64,000 nt of DNA from the NCBI GenBank assembly GCA_041687395.1, contig JAWLCA010000013.1:1-64000 (forward strand), in the 5' to 3' direction. The position numbers and the translations under genes are program-made. Every line of letters starts with the position of its first letter. Within the stretch, counting starts at the first letter, position 1. Source of the stretch: JAWLCA01 sp041687395. Its GTDB lineage: Bacteria; Pseudomonadota; Alphaproteobacteria; Rhodobacterales; Rhodobacteraceae. A model generated the notes under the pieces. That model saw only the letters and a list, made by a program, of their open reading frames with translations, was not told where the DNA came from and made no database searches. Below, one piece after another: positions 57,359 through 64,000 of the stretch.

Positions 57359-58882
57359 CTATCGGCCCTTGAACAGGCTACCCAGCACACCGCGCACGAT
57401 GGCCCGTCCCGACTTGGTGCCAAGCTGGCGGGCAAAGGACTTGACGAAAGCCTCCGTCGCCGTGTCGCTGCGGCGCGCCGACGTTCTGGTCGCGGTGGGC
57501 TTGCGCGAGGGCATCTTGGGGTCATACCGGCGCGCCGACTGAAACTCCCGCTCTGCGGTAGCCTCGGCCTCGCGAGCGGCTTGTTCTGCCCGATGCGCCA
57601 GACGTTCGTGCGCGCTGTCCCGGTCGATAACGGTGTCGTACTTGCCCGCAAGCGGCGACCGGGTCATCAACACCGTCCGTTCAGCGTCGCTGATCGGGCC
57701 CATGCGCGACGACGGAGGGCGGATCAAGGTGCGCTCCACCATGCCGGGGATGCCCTTGTCTTCCAGAAAGGATGTCACCGCCTCGCCCGTGCCCACTTCA
57801 CGGATCGCCTCCTCGGTCGAGAAGCGGGGATTGTCGCGATAGGTCTGCGCCGCCAGCCGCAGGGCCTTCTGATCGCGGGCGGTAAAGGCGCGAAGGGCAT
57901 GCTGCACGCGGTTGCCAAGCTGCCCGAGGATGGTTTCCGGCACGTCCGCCGGGTTCTGGGTGCAGAAATACACCCCCACCCCTTTGGACCGGATCAGGCG
58001 CGCCACCTGCTCCACCTTCTCGACCAGCGCGCGAGGCGCGTTGCGGAACAGCAAGTGCGCCTCATCGAAGAAGAAGACGAGCTTTGGTTTCGCAGGATCG
58101 CCGACCTCGGGCAGTTCCTCGAACAGTTGCGACAAAAGCCAGAGAAGAAAGGTCGCATAGAGCCGCGGCGATCGCATCAGCCGCTCGCCAGACAGAACGT
58201 TGATGCGGCCAAAGCCCTGGTCGTCGGTCGTCATCAGGTCGGAAAGCTCCAGCGCCGGCTCGCCGAACAGCTCCGACCCGCCCTGCGTCTCAAGCACCAG
58301 CAGACGCCTTTGCAGCGCCCCGACCGAGGCAGAGGTGACCGAGCCGTAGCGCAGGGACAGGTCACGGGCATTCTGCCCCATCCAGTTGAGCATCGCCTGC
58401 AGATCCTTCAGATCGAGCAGAGGCAGCCCCTCTTCGTCTGCGAGGCGAAAGGCGATATTGATTACCCCCTCCTGCGCCTCGGTCGCGTCGAGAAGCCGCG
58501 ACAGCAGCAGGGGCCCCATCTCGGCCACCGTCGTGCGCACCGGATGCCCGGTCTGGCCGAACATGTCCCAGTAGGTCACGGGGAAGCCGCGATACGCAAA
58601 ATCGGTGTAGCCGATCGTGGCGTTTCGCTTGGCAAAGGCGTCATGCGTCTTGCCCGTCGGGTCGCCAGGCAAACCGATCCCGGCCAGATCCCCCTTGATG
58701 TCGGACAGGAAGACCGGAACACCCGCGGCAGAAAAACTCTCGGCCATGATCTGCAGCGTCACGGTCTTTCCCGTACCCGTCGCTCCGGCGATCAAGCCGT
58801 GGCGGTTACCATACTTCAGAAGCAGATGCTGCGGCGTGGCGTATCCCTCACCCCCGCCACCCACGAAAATCCTGTCGCTCAT
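57359..58882 (-). CDS. HerA/YjgR-like ATPase (DUF853)
   Basis: The 507-residue protein has Walker A GATGTGKT near residue 34, Walker B in KLVFFFDEAHLLF near residue 270, and a helicase-type CTQNPADVPETILGQLGNR segment. This is the YjgR/DUF853 family of HerA-FtsK superfamily ATPases. The C-terminal 80 residues are basic and rich in Arg, Ser and Thr (SRKPTATRTSARRS). The biochemical role of this family is not established. It is a single gene upstream of gcdH on the same strand. Confidence 0.9.
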   Translation of the reverse strand: MSDRIFVGGGGEGYATPQHLLLKYGNRHGLIAGATGTGKTVTLQIMAESFSAAGVPVFLSDIKGDLAGIGLPGDPTGKTHDAFAKRNATIGYTDFAYRGFPVTYWDMFGQTGHPVRTTVAEMGPLLLSRLLDATEAQEGVINIAFRLADEEGLPLLDLKDLQAMLNWMGQNARDLSLRYGSVTSASVGALQRRLLVLETQGGSELFGEPALELSDLMTTDDQGFGRINVLSGERLMRSPRLYATFLLWLLSQLFEELPEVGDPAKPKLVFFFDEAHLLFRNAPRALVEKVEQVARLIRSKGVGVYFCTQNPADVPETILGQLGNRVQHALRAFTARDQKALRLAAQTYRDNPRFSTEEAIREVGTGEAVTSFLEDKGIPGMVERTLIRPPSSRMGPISDAERTVLMTRSPLAGKYDTVIDRDSAHERLAHRAEQAAREAEATAEREFQSARRYDPKMPSRKPTATRTSARRSDTATEAFVKSFARQLGTKSGRAIVRGVLGSLFKGR

Positions 58883-58959
58883 TGTCTATTCCTCCGCAAC
58901 TTTCCTGCCCTCATGCCACAGAGCGTGCGCTTCAGACATACATTGTTAACTTCCTTGCG

Positions 58960-59053
58960 GCAGGATTAACCATATCCGGACAGTTGTCTTGGCGGTTCGG
59001 GTGTTACTTCCTCCCTGTTGACTGGCCGCGCCCGATCGGGCGCGGTCTTTTTC
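58960..59053 (+). ncRNA. Candidate small RNA with CUUCCUCCC motif
   Basis: About 65 nt with CTTCCTCCCTG at roughly 59009-59019 precede the palindrome CCGCGCCCGATCGGGCGCGG (59026-59045) and TCTTTTTC. The CUUCCUCCC-type motif is anti-Shine-Dalgarno-like and is a hallmark of the CcsR/cuckoo RNAs of Rhodobacteraceae, which usually have two such hairpins. The 5' end given here is a guess. Confidence 0.35.
59026..59053 (+). terminator. Rho-independent terminator
   Basis: A 20-bp perfect palindrome folds into an 8-bp stem with a GATC loop and is followed by TCTTTTTC. No plus-strand gene lies within 1.5 kb upstream. Confidence 0.8.
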
Positions 59054-59180
59054 ACATCTTTTCAATTGGTTTCAGCTGGCGGCAACGGGCAAGATTCGCT
59101 GTTGACGCATGGCGGAGAAGGTCGTAGCGTCCGATCTCAATGAAAGTCGGCCAGTCCGACGGGGAGCGAAAGCAAAGTGG

Positions 59181-59205
59181 AAGGGCCCTTTTGGGGGCCC
59201 TTTTT
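59181..59205 (+). terminator. Second rho-independent terminator
   Basis: AAGGGCCC and GGGCCCTT pair around TTTTGG, with a five-T run. It ends whatever begins between 59054 and 59150, probably a non-coding transcript. Confidence 0.8.
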
Positions 59206-59319
59206 CGTTGGCATGTTGCCTGTCGCATGGCCGTGCCGCCAGGCCGGCGATTACCGGCCTGACAGCCGTAGCCGAGCATGCTAGAGACAGCATCGGAACA
59301 GCAGAGCCACAGGATCAAC

Positions 59320-59934
59320 ATGCTCGAACTGAACAAATCGATCGTCGCCGCCATAGCGGTCTCCCTCGCACTCGCGGTACCGGTTGCGGCGCAACAGGAA
59401 ACCGAAGCTCCAGCCGCCGAGGGCGAAGCCCCCGAAACCCCAGCGGAGGGCCTGAGCTTGGGCGAGGAAGTAGCGCCCGAACCCTTCGTCGCAGAGGTCT
59501 TCGGCGACTGGGAAATGCGGTGCGTCACAACGCCTGAAGGTGACAACTGCACCTTGTTCCAGCTCCTGACGGATCAACAGGGCAACAACGTGGCCGAAGT
59601 CAGTCTGTTCGGTCTTCCGCCAGGACAGGAGGCCGCAGCTGGCGCAACGATCATCACGCCGCTGGAAACGCTGCTGACACAGCAGATCACACTGCAGGTC
59701 GACAGTGGTCAGGCGCGCCGTTACCCGTTTTCCTGGTGCAGCCAGATCGGCTGCTTCGCACGGGTGGGTTTCACCGAAGACGAGGTGAACCAGTTCAAGC
59801 GCGGCGCACGCGCCACCTTGATGATCGTACCTGCGGCAGCCCCGGACCAGCAGGTGCAGTTGAACCTGTCCCTGTCGGGCTTCACCGCCGGGTTCGACGC
59901 GGTGAACGCGAAGAACTTCGCCGGTCAGCAGTGA
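59320..59934 (+). CDS. Invasion-associated locus B (IalB) family periplasmic protein
   Basis: The 204-residue protein has a Sec signal (LNKSIVAAIAVSLALAVPVA, cut near VAAQ), an acidic Pro/Glu-rich linker (about 25-50), and the IalB core: EVFGDWEMRCVTTPEGDNCT, ITLQVDSGQARRYPFSWCSQ and IGCFARVGF, with two Cys pairs that probably form disulfides. IalB proteins are common in alphaproteobacteria and their task is unclear outside Bartonella. AGGATC precedes the ATG at 59320. Confidence 0.9.
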   Translation: MLELNKSIVAAIAVSLALAVPVAAQQETEAPAAEGEAPETPAEGLSLGEEVAPEPFVAEVFGDWEMRCVTTPEGDNCTLFQLLTDQQGNNVAEVSLFGLPPGQEAAAGATIITPLETLLTQQITLQVDSGQARRYPFSWCSQIGCFARVGFTEDEVNQFKRGARATLMIVPAAAPDQQVQLNLSLSGFTAGFDAVNAKNFAGQQ

Positions 59935-59959
59935 CCTGAACCGGCATGGGCCGGCCCCG

Positions 59960-61090
59960 TCAGGCGGCCGGCTCGACCGCTGGTCTTGGCACGTAGGCGA
60001 CCTCGGACAGATTGACCGCGCGACCGCTTCTTGCCGATTCCTGCGCCGCAAGGCCCATGGCCACGGCCCACCAGCCGTCATCGAGCGACACTTCGGGTGC
60101 TCCCTCTCCCCTGACGACCGCGTTGAAGCGGGCGTGCTGGTAGTAAGTGGAACCATTGTGGTCGCCCGCCAGTAGAAGAACCGGGTCGATCGGAAGCTCC
60201 AGGACGCGCGGCCCCTTCGGCGCGCGCGGGCTGACGATCAATTGCGGTGTCGGGGGGGTGCCGAGATCCCTCGGCCAGAACCGAGTCGGCCCGGGGACGA
60301 GACATTCGATCTTCCCGTTGGGTCCGATGGCGCAGATCTCTTCCTGGTAGCGGCTGCCTTCGGCGAACATGCACAACTCCAACATCGCGCGCGTGCCGCG
60401 CGAGAATTCGACCATGGCATAGCCGTGATCCCAGATGTCTGGCGCCTGCCCGGCGATTCGTTCTTCGCGGTGGTTCACGGCCTGCCCGGCGCTTGCCATG
60501 ATGAGCACGGGGTCATCGCCAAGGATCAGCCGCATCAGGTCGAAGAAATGACAGCATTTCTCGACAAAGGTGCCACCTGTCCGCGCGTTGAAGCGGTTCC
60601 AGCCACCGACCTTTTCAAGAAATGGGAAGCGATGCTCGCGGATTGTGAGCATGCTGACGCCTCCGGTCGCGGTCGTTGCCTGCGCGATCAGGGCCGCGAC
60701 GGGCGGCATGTAGCGGTATTCCATGGCCACCCAGATCGGCGCCGGGTAGCTGTCGCGCAGCGTGGCAAGCCGCGCCGCGTCGGAGGAGTTGGTGAAAAGC
60801 GGCTTCTCCACCAGAAGCGGCAAGGGCCGTGTGGCGGCGATCTGTTCGATCTGGTCCAGATGAAAGTCGTTCGGGCTGGCGATAAGAATGGCGTCCAATT
60901 CTGGCCCGGCCAGCAACTCGGCGATCGAACCGACCATCCGCGCCTCCGGCGCGATCAGGGCTGCCGCCGCGCGCATCCCTGCGTCCGGCTCGAAGATCGC
61001 CATCACGCACGCGTCCTGAACCAGCGCGATGTTGCGCAGGTGCTCCTGCCCCATCATGCCGCAGCCGATCATCCCGTAGTTTGTCTTCAT
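59960..61090 (-). CDS. Gfo/Idh/MocA family oxidoreductase
   Basis: The 376-residue protein begins MKTNYGMIGCGMMGQEHLRN, the NAD(P) site GxGxxG, has LLVEKPLFTN with the EKP Lys near residue 97, and WNRFNARTGGTFVEKCCHFFDLM with the catalytic His near residue 186. Members act on sugars, inositols and related compounds. It lies 10 nt downstream of the GntR gene on the same strand, so regulator and enzyme are co-transcribed, opposite to the LLM monooxygenase operon. Confidence 0.9.
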   Translation of the reverse strand: MKTNYGMIGCGMMGQEHLRNIALVQDACVMAIFEPDAGMRAAAALIAPEARMVGSIAELLAGPELDAILIASPNDFHLDQIEQIAATRPLPLLVEKPLFTNSSDAARLATLRDSYPAPIWVAMEYRYMPPVAALIAQATTATGGVSMLTIREHRFPFLEKVGGWNRFNARTGGTFVEKCCHFFDLMRLILGDDPVLIMASAGQAVNHREERIAGQAPDIWDHGYAMVEFSRGTRAMLELCMFAEGSRYQEEICAIGPNGKIECLVPGPTRFWPRDLGTPPTPQLIVSPRAPKGPRVLELPIDPVLLLAGDHNGSTYYQHARFNAVVRGEGAPEVSLDDGWWAVAMGLAAQESARSGRAVNLSEVAYVPRPAVEPAA

Positions 61091-61100
61091 CCCCGTTGCC

Positions 61101-61805
61101 CTATCTGAGACGCGCCACATAGCGCACCGTTTGATCGTCAAACCAGGTACGCGAGGCTTCCGCCCGTGCACCATCCTGAGCCCAAGAAATCCGCACCACG
61201 TGCCCGACGCGCTCACCACGCGCGCGCGGAAAGCACGGCGGCGCCCACTCGGGAACCGGCTGCACGTCGATCCTGTCTTCGGCCCGGGCGATCCAGAAGC
61301 CGAGCCGCGTGCGATAGTAGAGATAGAGCGACTCGGACAGGTCTGATACGTCGATCCGAGGGGTGTAGCTGCCGTCCAGCCAGATCTCTTCCACGGCCCC
61401 CGGTTTGCCTGACAGAAATCGGAGGCGGCGGATCCGATGCGCGTCGGGCGCAGATCCGAAGTCCGGAAGGTCGTCGGGTTTCGGCAGCCTTGCGACCGAC
61501 AGCACCTGCGCAGTCGGTAAGCCGCCCCCCTCGGCAAGCTCCAGACGGAAGAAGGCATAGACACTGTCCATCCCTGTCCGGGCGCGAACGTAGTTTCCGG
61601 ACCCTTGAACCCGCTCCAAAAACCCTTTCTCCGTCAGGTCTGCCAGCGCCCGGCGCAGGGTTCCGATTGCGATTCCGAATTGCGCGGCCATCTCGCGTTC
61701 GGGCGGCAGGCGTTCCCCATCCAGCAACCGACCGGCAGCAATCTCGCGGATCAGCATTTCACTGATCTGCTGATAAAGTGGCAGAGAACCGGTTTCAGGC
61801 GCCAT
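61101..61805 (-). CDS. GntR-family (HutC/UTRA) transcriptional regulator
   Basis: The 234-residue protein begins MAPETGSLPLYQQISEMLIR and has a GntR winged helix (LPPEREMAAQFGIAIGTLRRAL, GSGNYVRAR) and a UTRA ligand-binding domain from about residue 85. A GTG at 61832 would give nine more residues, but that start overlaps the inverted repeat just upstream. It faces the LLM monooxygenase gene across a 90-nt gap that carries the repeat, its likely operator. In the known smo cluster a regulator lies next to the monooxygenase in the same way. Confidence 0.9.
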   Translation of the reverse strand: MAPETGSLPLYQQISEMLIREIAAGRLLDGERLPPEREMAAQFGIAIGTLRRALADLTEKGFLERVQGSGNYVRARTGMDSVYAFFRLELAEGGGLPTAQVLSVARLPKPDDLPDFGSAPDAHRIRRLRFLSGKPGAVEEIWLDGSYTPRIDVSDLSESLYLYYRTRLGFWIARAEDRIDVQPVPEWAPPCFPRARGERVGHVVRISWAQDGARAEASRTWFDDQTVRYVARLR

Positions 61806-61822
61806 CCGAACCTGGAAAAAAA

Positions 61823-61868
61823 ATTGTTGCACGATTGATCTACATCATGGCAAACGGAGTGCAACAAT
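61823..61868. promoter_or_regulatory. Inverted-repeat operator between regulator and monooxygenase genes
   Basis: ATTGTTGCAC (61823-61832) and GTGCAACAAT (61859-61868) are exact complements 26 nt apart, in the only gap between the divergent genes. This fits binding of the GntR protein, as two dimers or through a loop. Confidence 0.65.
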
Positions 61869-61895
61869 ATTCTGCATCTGAGGCTGGGGGATTCG

Positions 61896-63053
61896 ATGGC
61901 AGTTGTGCCGGTGACGTCAGCCGACCTCGACGCGTCCGAGGTCTCGTGGTTCGCGGCCCTCTGTTCCGACGATTATCGATACCTCGGCGTACCCGACGGC
62001 GCGTTGCGCTCCAGTTGGGAGCATTGCTCGAACATTGTGAAAACCGCCGAAACGCAAGGCTTCCGCAACATCCTGTGCCCCTCGTCCTATCAGGTGGGCC
62101 AGGACACGCTGACCTTCGTCGCCGGGTGTGCCCCGATCACCAGCAAGATCAATCTGCTGGCGGCAATTCGCTGTGGAGAGCTTCATCCGATCATGCTGGC
62201 ACGCACGGTCGCGACGCTGGATCACATGCTCAAGGGTAGGCTTACGCTGAACGTCATCTCATCCGACTTTCCCGGCGAAAAGGTCGACAGCGCCTTCCGT
62301 TACCAGCGCAGCCACGAGGTGGTGGAGATTCTGCGCCAAGCCTGGACACGCGACACCATCGATCACGAAGGCGAGGTCTATCAGTTCAAGGGTCTCACCA
62401 CCGACCCGGCGAAACCCTATCAGCAGAACGGTGGCCCCCTGCTCTACTTTGGCGGCTACAGCCCCGATGCGCTGGAGTTGTGCGGCGCACAGTGCGACGT
62501 TTACCTGATGTGGCCCGAGACGAAGGAGCAACTGGCCGCACGCATGCAAGCGGTGCACGAACGCGCGGCCGCCCATGGGCGTACGCTCGACTATGGCCTA
62601 CGGGTCCACATGATCGTCCGCGACACTGAAGCGGAGGCTAAGGAATATGCCGAAGAACTGGTGTCGAAGCTGGACGACGAATATGGTCGATTGATCCGCG
62701 AGCGCGCGCATGATGCGGGCAGCCTTGGCGTCTCGCATCAGGCGCGGGCGCGGGAACTTGCCGACCAGTTCGGCTACATCGAACCCCATTTGTGGACGGG
62801 CATCGGGCGGGCAAGATCGGGGTGCGGCGCAGCACTGGTCGGATCGGCGGATCAGGTTATGTCCGAAATCGAGGCGTACCGGAAAATGGGCATTCGTGCC
62901 TTCATCTTCTCCGGCTATCCTCATCTTGACGAGTGCGAACACTTCGGACGACTCGTCATGCCGGAACTGAAAACCTGCTCGCTGCCCGAGGAATACGGGC
63001 GCGTGCCAATCGAAACCCCGGCGACGCCGCTGGGGGTGGGAGAGCGCCGCTGA
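61896..63053 (+). CDS. LLM-class flavin-dependent monooxygenase (SsuD/SmoC-like)
   Basis: The 385-residue protein follows the bacterial luciferase-like TIM barrel: LCSDDYRYLGVPDG near residue 22, AAIRCGELHPIMLARTVATLDHML, GRLTLNVISSDFPGEKVDS and GPLLYFGGYSPDALELCG. This is the SsuD side of the family, which removes sulfite from sulfonates with FMNH2 and O2. The gene is followed by an aldo/keto reductase (TGATG overlap) and a probable flavin reductase. That trio, with the adjoining regulator, equals SmoC-SmoB-SmoA of oxidative sulfoquinovose breakdown. The substrate is inferred. Confidence 0.85.
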   Translation: MAVVPVTSADLDASEVSWFAALCSDDYRYLGVPDGALRSSWEHCSNIVKTAETQGFRNILCPSSYQVGQDTLTFVAGCAPITSKINLLAAIRCGELHPIMLARTVATLDHMLKGRLTLNVISSDFPGEKVDSAFRYQRSHEVVEILRQAWTRDTIDHEGEVYQFKGLTTDPAKPYQQNGGPLLYFGGYSPDALELCGAQCDVYLMWPETKEQLAARMQAVHERAAAHGRTLDYGLRVHMIVRDTEAEAKEYAEELVSKLDDEYGRLIRERAHDAGSLGVSHQARARELADQFGYIEPHLWTGIGRARSGCGAALVGSADQVMSEIEAYRKMGIRAFIFSGYPHLDECEHFGRLVMPELKTCSLPEEYGRVPIETPATPLGVGERR

Positions 63054-63946
63054 TGGAACGGATCGAACTGGCCGAGGGGCTCGAATTCAGCCGCATCGTC
63101 TACGGGATGTGGCGGCTGGGCGACGATGTCGACCGCAGCGCGGCCCATGTCCAGGCCAAGATCGAAGCCTGTCTGGAGCAGGGCATCACCACCTTCGACC
63201 AAGCCGACATCTATGGCGATTACGAATCCGAGACGATCCTGGGTCAGTGCCTGAAGGATCAGCCCTCGCTTCGCGCAGGAATGGAAATCGTGACGAAATG
63301 CGACATCATGCTGATTTCGGGCAAGTACCCGGACCGGCGGGTGAAACATTACGACACCTCGGCGGCGCATATCACCGCATCGGCCGAGGCGAGCCTCCGG
63401 CACATGGGGATCGAGACGATCGATGTGCTGCTGCTGCACCGGCCCGACCCGCTGATGGACCATCTGGAGACCGGCCGCGCGCTGGACGATCTGGTGGACA
63501 GCGGCAAGGTGCGCGCGATCGGCGTCTCGAACTTCAAGCCGCACGACTGGAACCTGCTGCAATCGGCGATGGAACAGCTGCTTGTCACCAACCAGATCGA
63601 GGTAAGCCTGCTGGCGCCGGAGGCTTTCACGAACGGCGACGTGGCATTCCTGCAGGAACGCGGCATCCCGCCCATGGCCTGGTCGCCGCTGGCTGGCGGA
63701 CGCTTGTTCGAGCCGGAGAACGGCACACTGCGTGCCTCGCTGGCCGAGGTGGGTGAAAAATGGGGAGTGGACGAGACCGCCGTCGCCGTTGCGTGGCTTC
63801 TGGCGCATCCGTCCATGGTCCTGCCGGTCATGGGGACCAACAACCTTGATCGGATCCGACGGTTTTCGGACGCGACCAAGGTCGCGATGGACCGCGAAAC
63901 CTGGTTTGACCTCTACACGCTCGGCCTTGGGCACGAGGTGCCATGA
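63053..63946 (+). CDS. Aldo/keto reductase (SmoB-like by context)
   Basis: The 297-residue protein begins MERIELAEGLEFSRIVYGMW and has the AKR tetrad: Asp and Tyr in TFDQADIYGDYESE near residues 45-52, Lys in EIVTKCDI near 81, and His in LLLHRPDPLM near 124. VRAIGVSNF and the C-terminal NAD(P)-binding end PVMGTNNLDRI are typical. In a smo pathway this enzyme would reduce 6-oxo-glucose to glucose after sulfite is removed. The start overlaps the stop of the monooxygenase gene (TGATG). Confidence 0.9.
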   Translation: MERIELAEGLEFSRIVYGMWRLGDDVDRSAAHVQAKIEACLEQGITTFDQADIYGDYESETILGQCLKDQPSLRAGMEIVTKCDIMLISGKYPDRRVKHYDTSAAHITASAEASLRHMGIETIDVLLLHRPDPLMDHLETGRALDDLVDSGKVRAIGVSNFKPHDWNLLQSAMEQLLVTNQIEVSLLAPEAFTNGDVAFLQERGIPPMAWSPLAGGRLFEPENGTLRASLAEVGEKWGVDETAVAVAWLLAHPSMVLPVMGTNNLDRIRRFSDATKVAMDRETWFDLYTLGLGHEVP

Positions 63947-64000
63947 TGGCTGACGGAGGACTTGGTCAGGACATGCAAGATTTCACTCCTGGCCCCAACA
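63943..64000 (+). CDS. Probable flavin reductase, N-terminus only (cut by window edge)
   Basis: From overlapping ATGs at 63943 and 63946 the frame reads MADGGLGQDMQDFTPGPN before the window ends. The stretch DFTPGP is the usual opening of flavin reductase (DIM6/NTAB) proteins in this bacterial group, and such a partner is needed by the LLM monooxygenase two genes upstream. Eighteen residues are too few to be sure. Confidence 0.45.
   Translation, partial: MMADGGLGQDMQDFTPGPN

Larger units (their letters stand above)
58883..59319. other. 437-nt intergenic region with two plus-strand terminators and possible small RNAs
   Basis: No convincing protein gene lies here. An AT-rich part near 58940-58980 holds two TTAAC sites, one as TTAACCAT, a CtrA half-site type. 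Two terminator hairpins on the plus strand (59026-59053 and 59181-59205) end short transcripts that do not belong to any gene. The stretch before the first includes CTTCCTCCCTGTT, resembling the CCUCC motif of Rhodobacter stress RNAs. Confidence 0.5.

Noticed and set aside
59109..59537. Plus-strand open frame starting MAEKVVASDL
   Set aside because: A rho-independent terminator lies within its first 35 codons and it overlaps ialB in another frame. There is no Shine-Dalgarno and no known family.

Overview
The window is high-GC DNA that reads as an alphaproteobacterium of the order Rhodobacterales (Paracoccus/Rhodobacter/Roseobacter relatives). The evidence is the cell-cycle pair GcrA and CckA, a GTTC-N7-GTTC LexA box in front of recA, the recA-alaS order, GGAAT-N16/17-CGTT ECF-type promoters, a RimK-like ATP-grasp, and PCu(A)C and IalB-type periplasmic proteins. 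The species cannot be told from the sequence alone. Most of the window looks chromosomal. The first 1.3 kb is a scrap-yard of insertion-sequence ends and a decayed tyrosine integrase.

Layout. 1-1.3 kb: remnants of IS3/IS481, IS110 and IS3 elements and an integrase pseudogene. 1.5-13.4 kb: hisI, an IscU-like protein, a 40-residue membrane peptide, recG-ligA, the ugpBAEC glycerol-3-phosphate importer, and rpe-redoxin-gph. 13.5-18.7 kb: an ECF sigma/anti-sigma pair facing a subtilase, a glycine-rich secreted protein, an HprK-like/PqqD-like fusion and a MobA-like transferase. 18.9-28.1 kb: a large hybrid histidine kinase, small periplasmic and copper proteins, rpmB, meaB and hrpB. 28.2-32.1 kb: argDF behind an arginine-rich short ORF, an ABC-2 permease and gcrA. 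32.3-39.0 kb: a TSUP exporter, a LysR regulator, a TPP-dependent enzyme and a tripartite tricarboxylate transporter. 39.3-43.3 kb: a prodomain-like protein, a second subtilase with a Lys/Glu/Asp-rich tail, and an ATP-grasp pair. 43.4-53.4 kb: tig, tRNA-Leu, tRNA-Pro, two DUF1330 genes, alaS, recA, cckA and an RsmB-type methyltransferase. 53.4-58.9 kb: a metallo-beta-lactamase fold hydrolase, an ALDH7-type dehydrogenase, glutaryl-CoA dehydrogenase and a HerA-like ATPase. 59-64 kb: possible small RNAs, ialB, and a cluster of MocA-type oxidoreductase, GntR regulator, LLM monooxygenase, aldo/keto reductase and the start of a probable flavin reductase. The last three plus the regulator match the smo set for oxidative sulfoquinovose breakdown.

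The two best candidates for undescribed systems are both subtilase modules. In the first, at 13.5-17.9 kb, an ECF sigma factor with matching promoters on both sides of the divergent region would drive its own operon and a subtilase, a Tat-type glycine-rich protein sharing the subtilase's leader, and a kinase-like protein ending in a PqqD-like (peptide-recognition) domain. In the second, at 39.3-43.3 kb, a free prodomain-like protein and a subtilase with a roughly 90-residue K/E/D tail are followed by an ATP-grasp ligase and its partner, the enzyme type that links Lys and Asp/Glu side chains in graspetides.

Two further items are not explained by gene calls. One is a composite element present twice, running from a TGA stop codon through a 14-bp palindrome, exactly 42 nt of spacer and a 17-nt conserved block, at the 3' ends of hrpB and gcdH. 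The other is a 28-codon ORF with 10 arginine codons between an ABC permease and argD.
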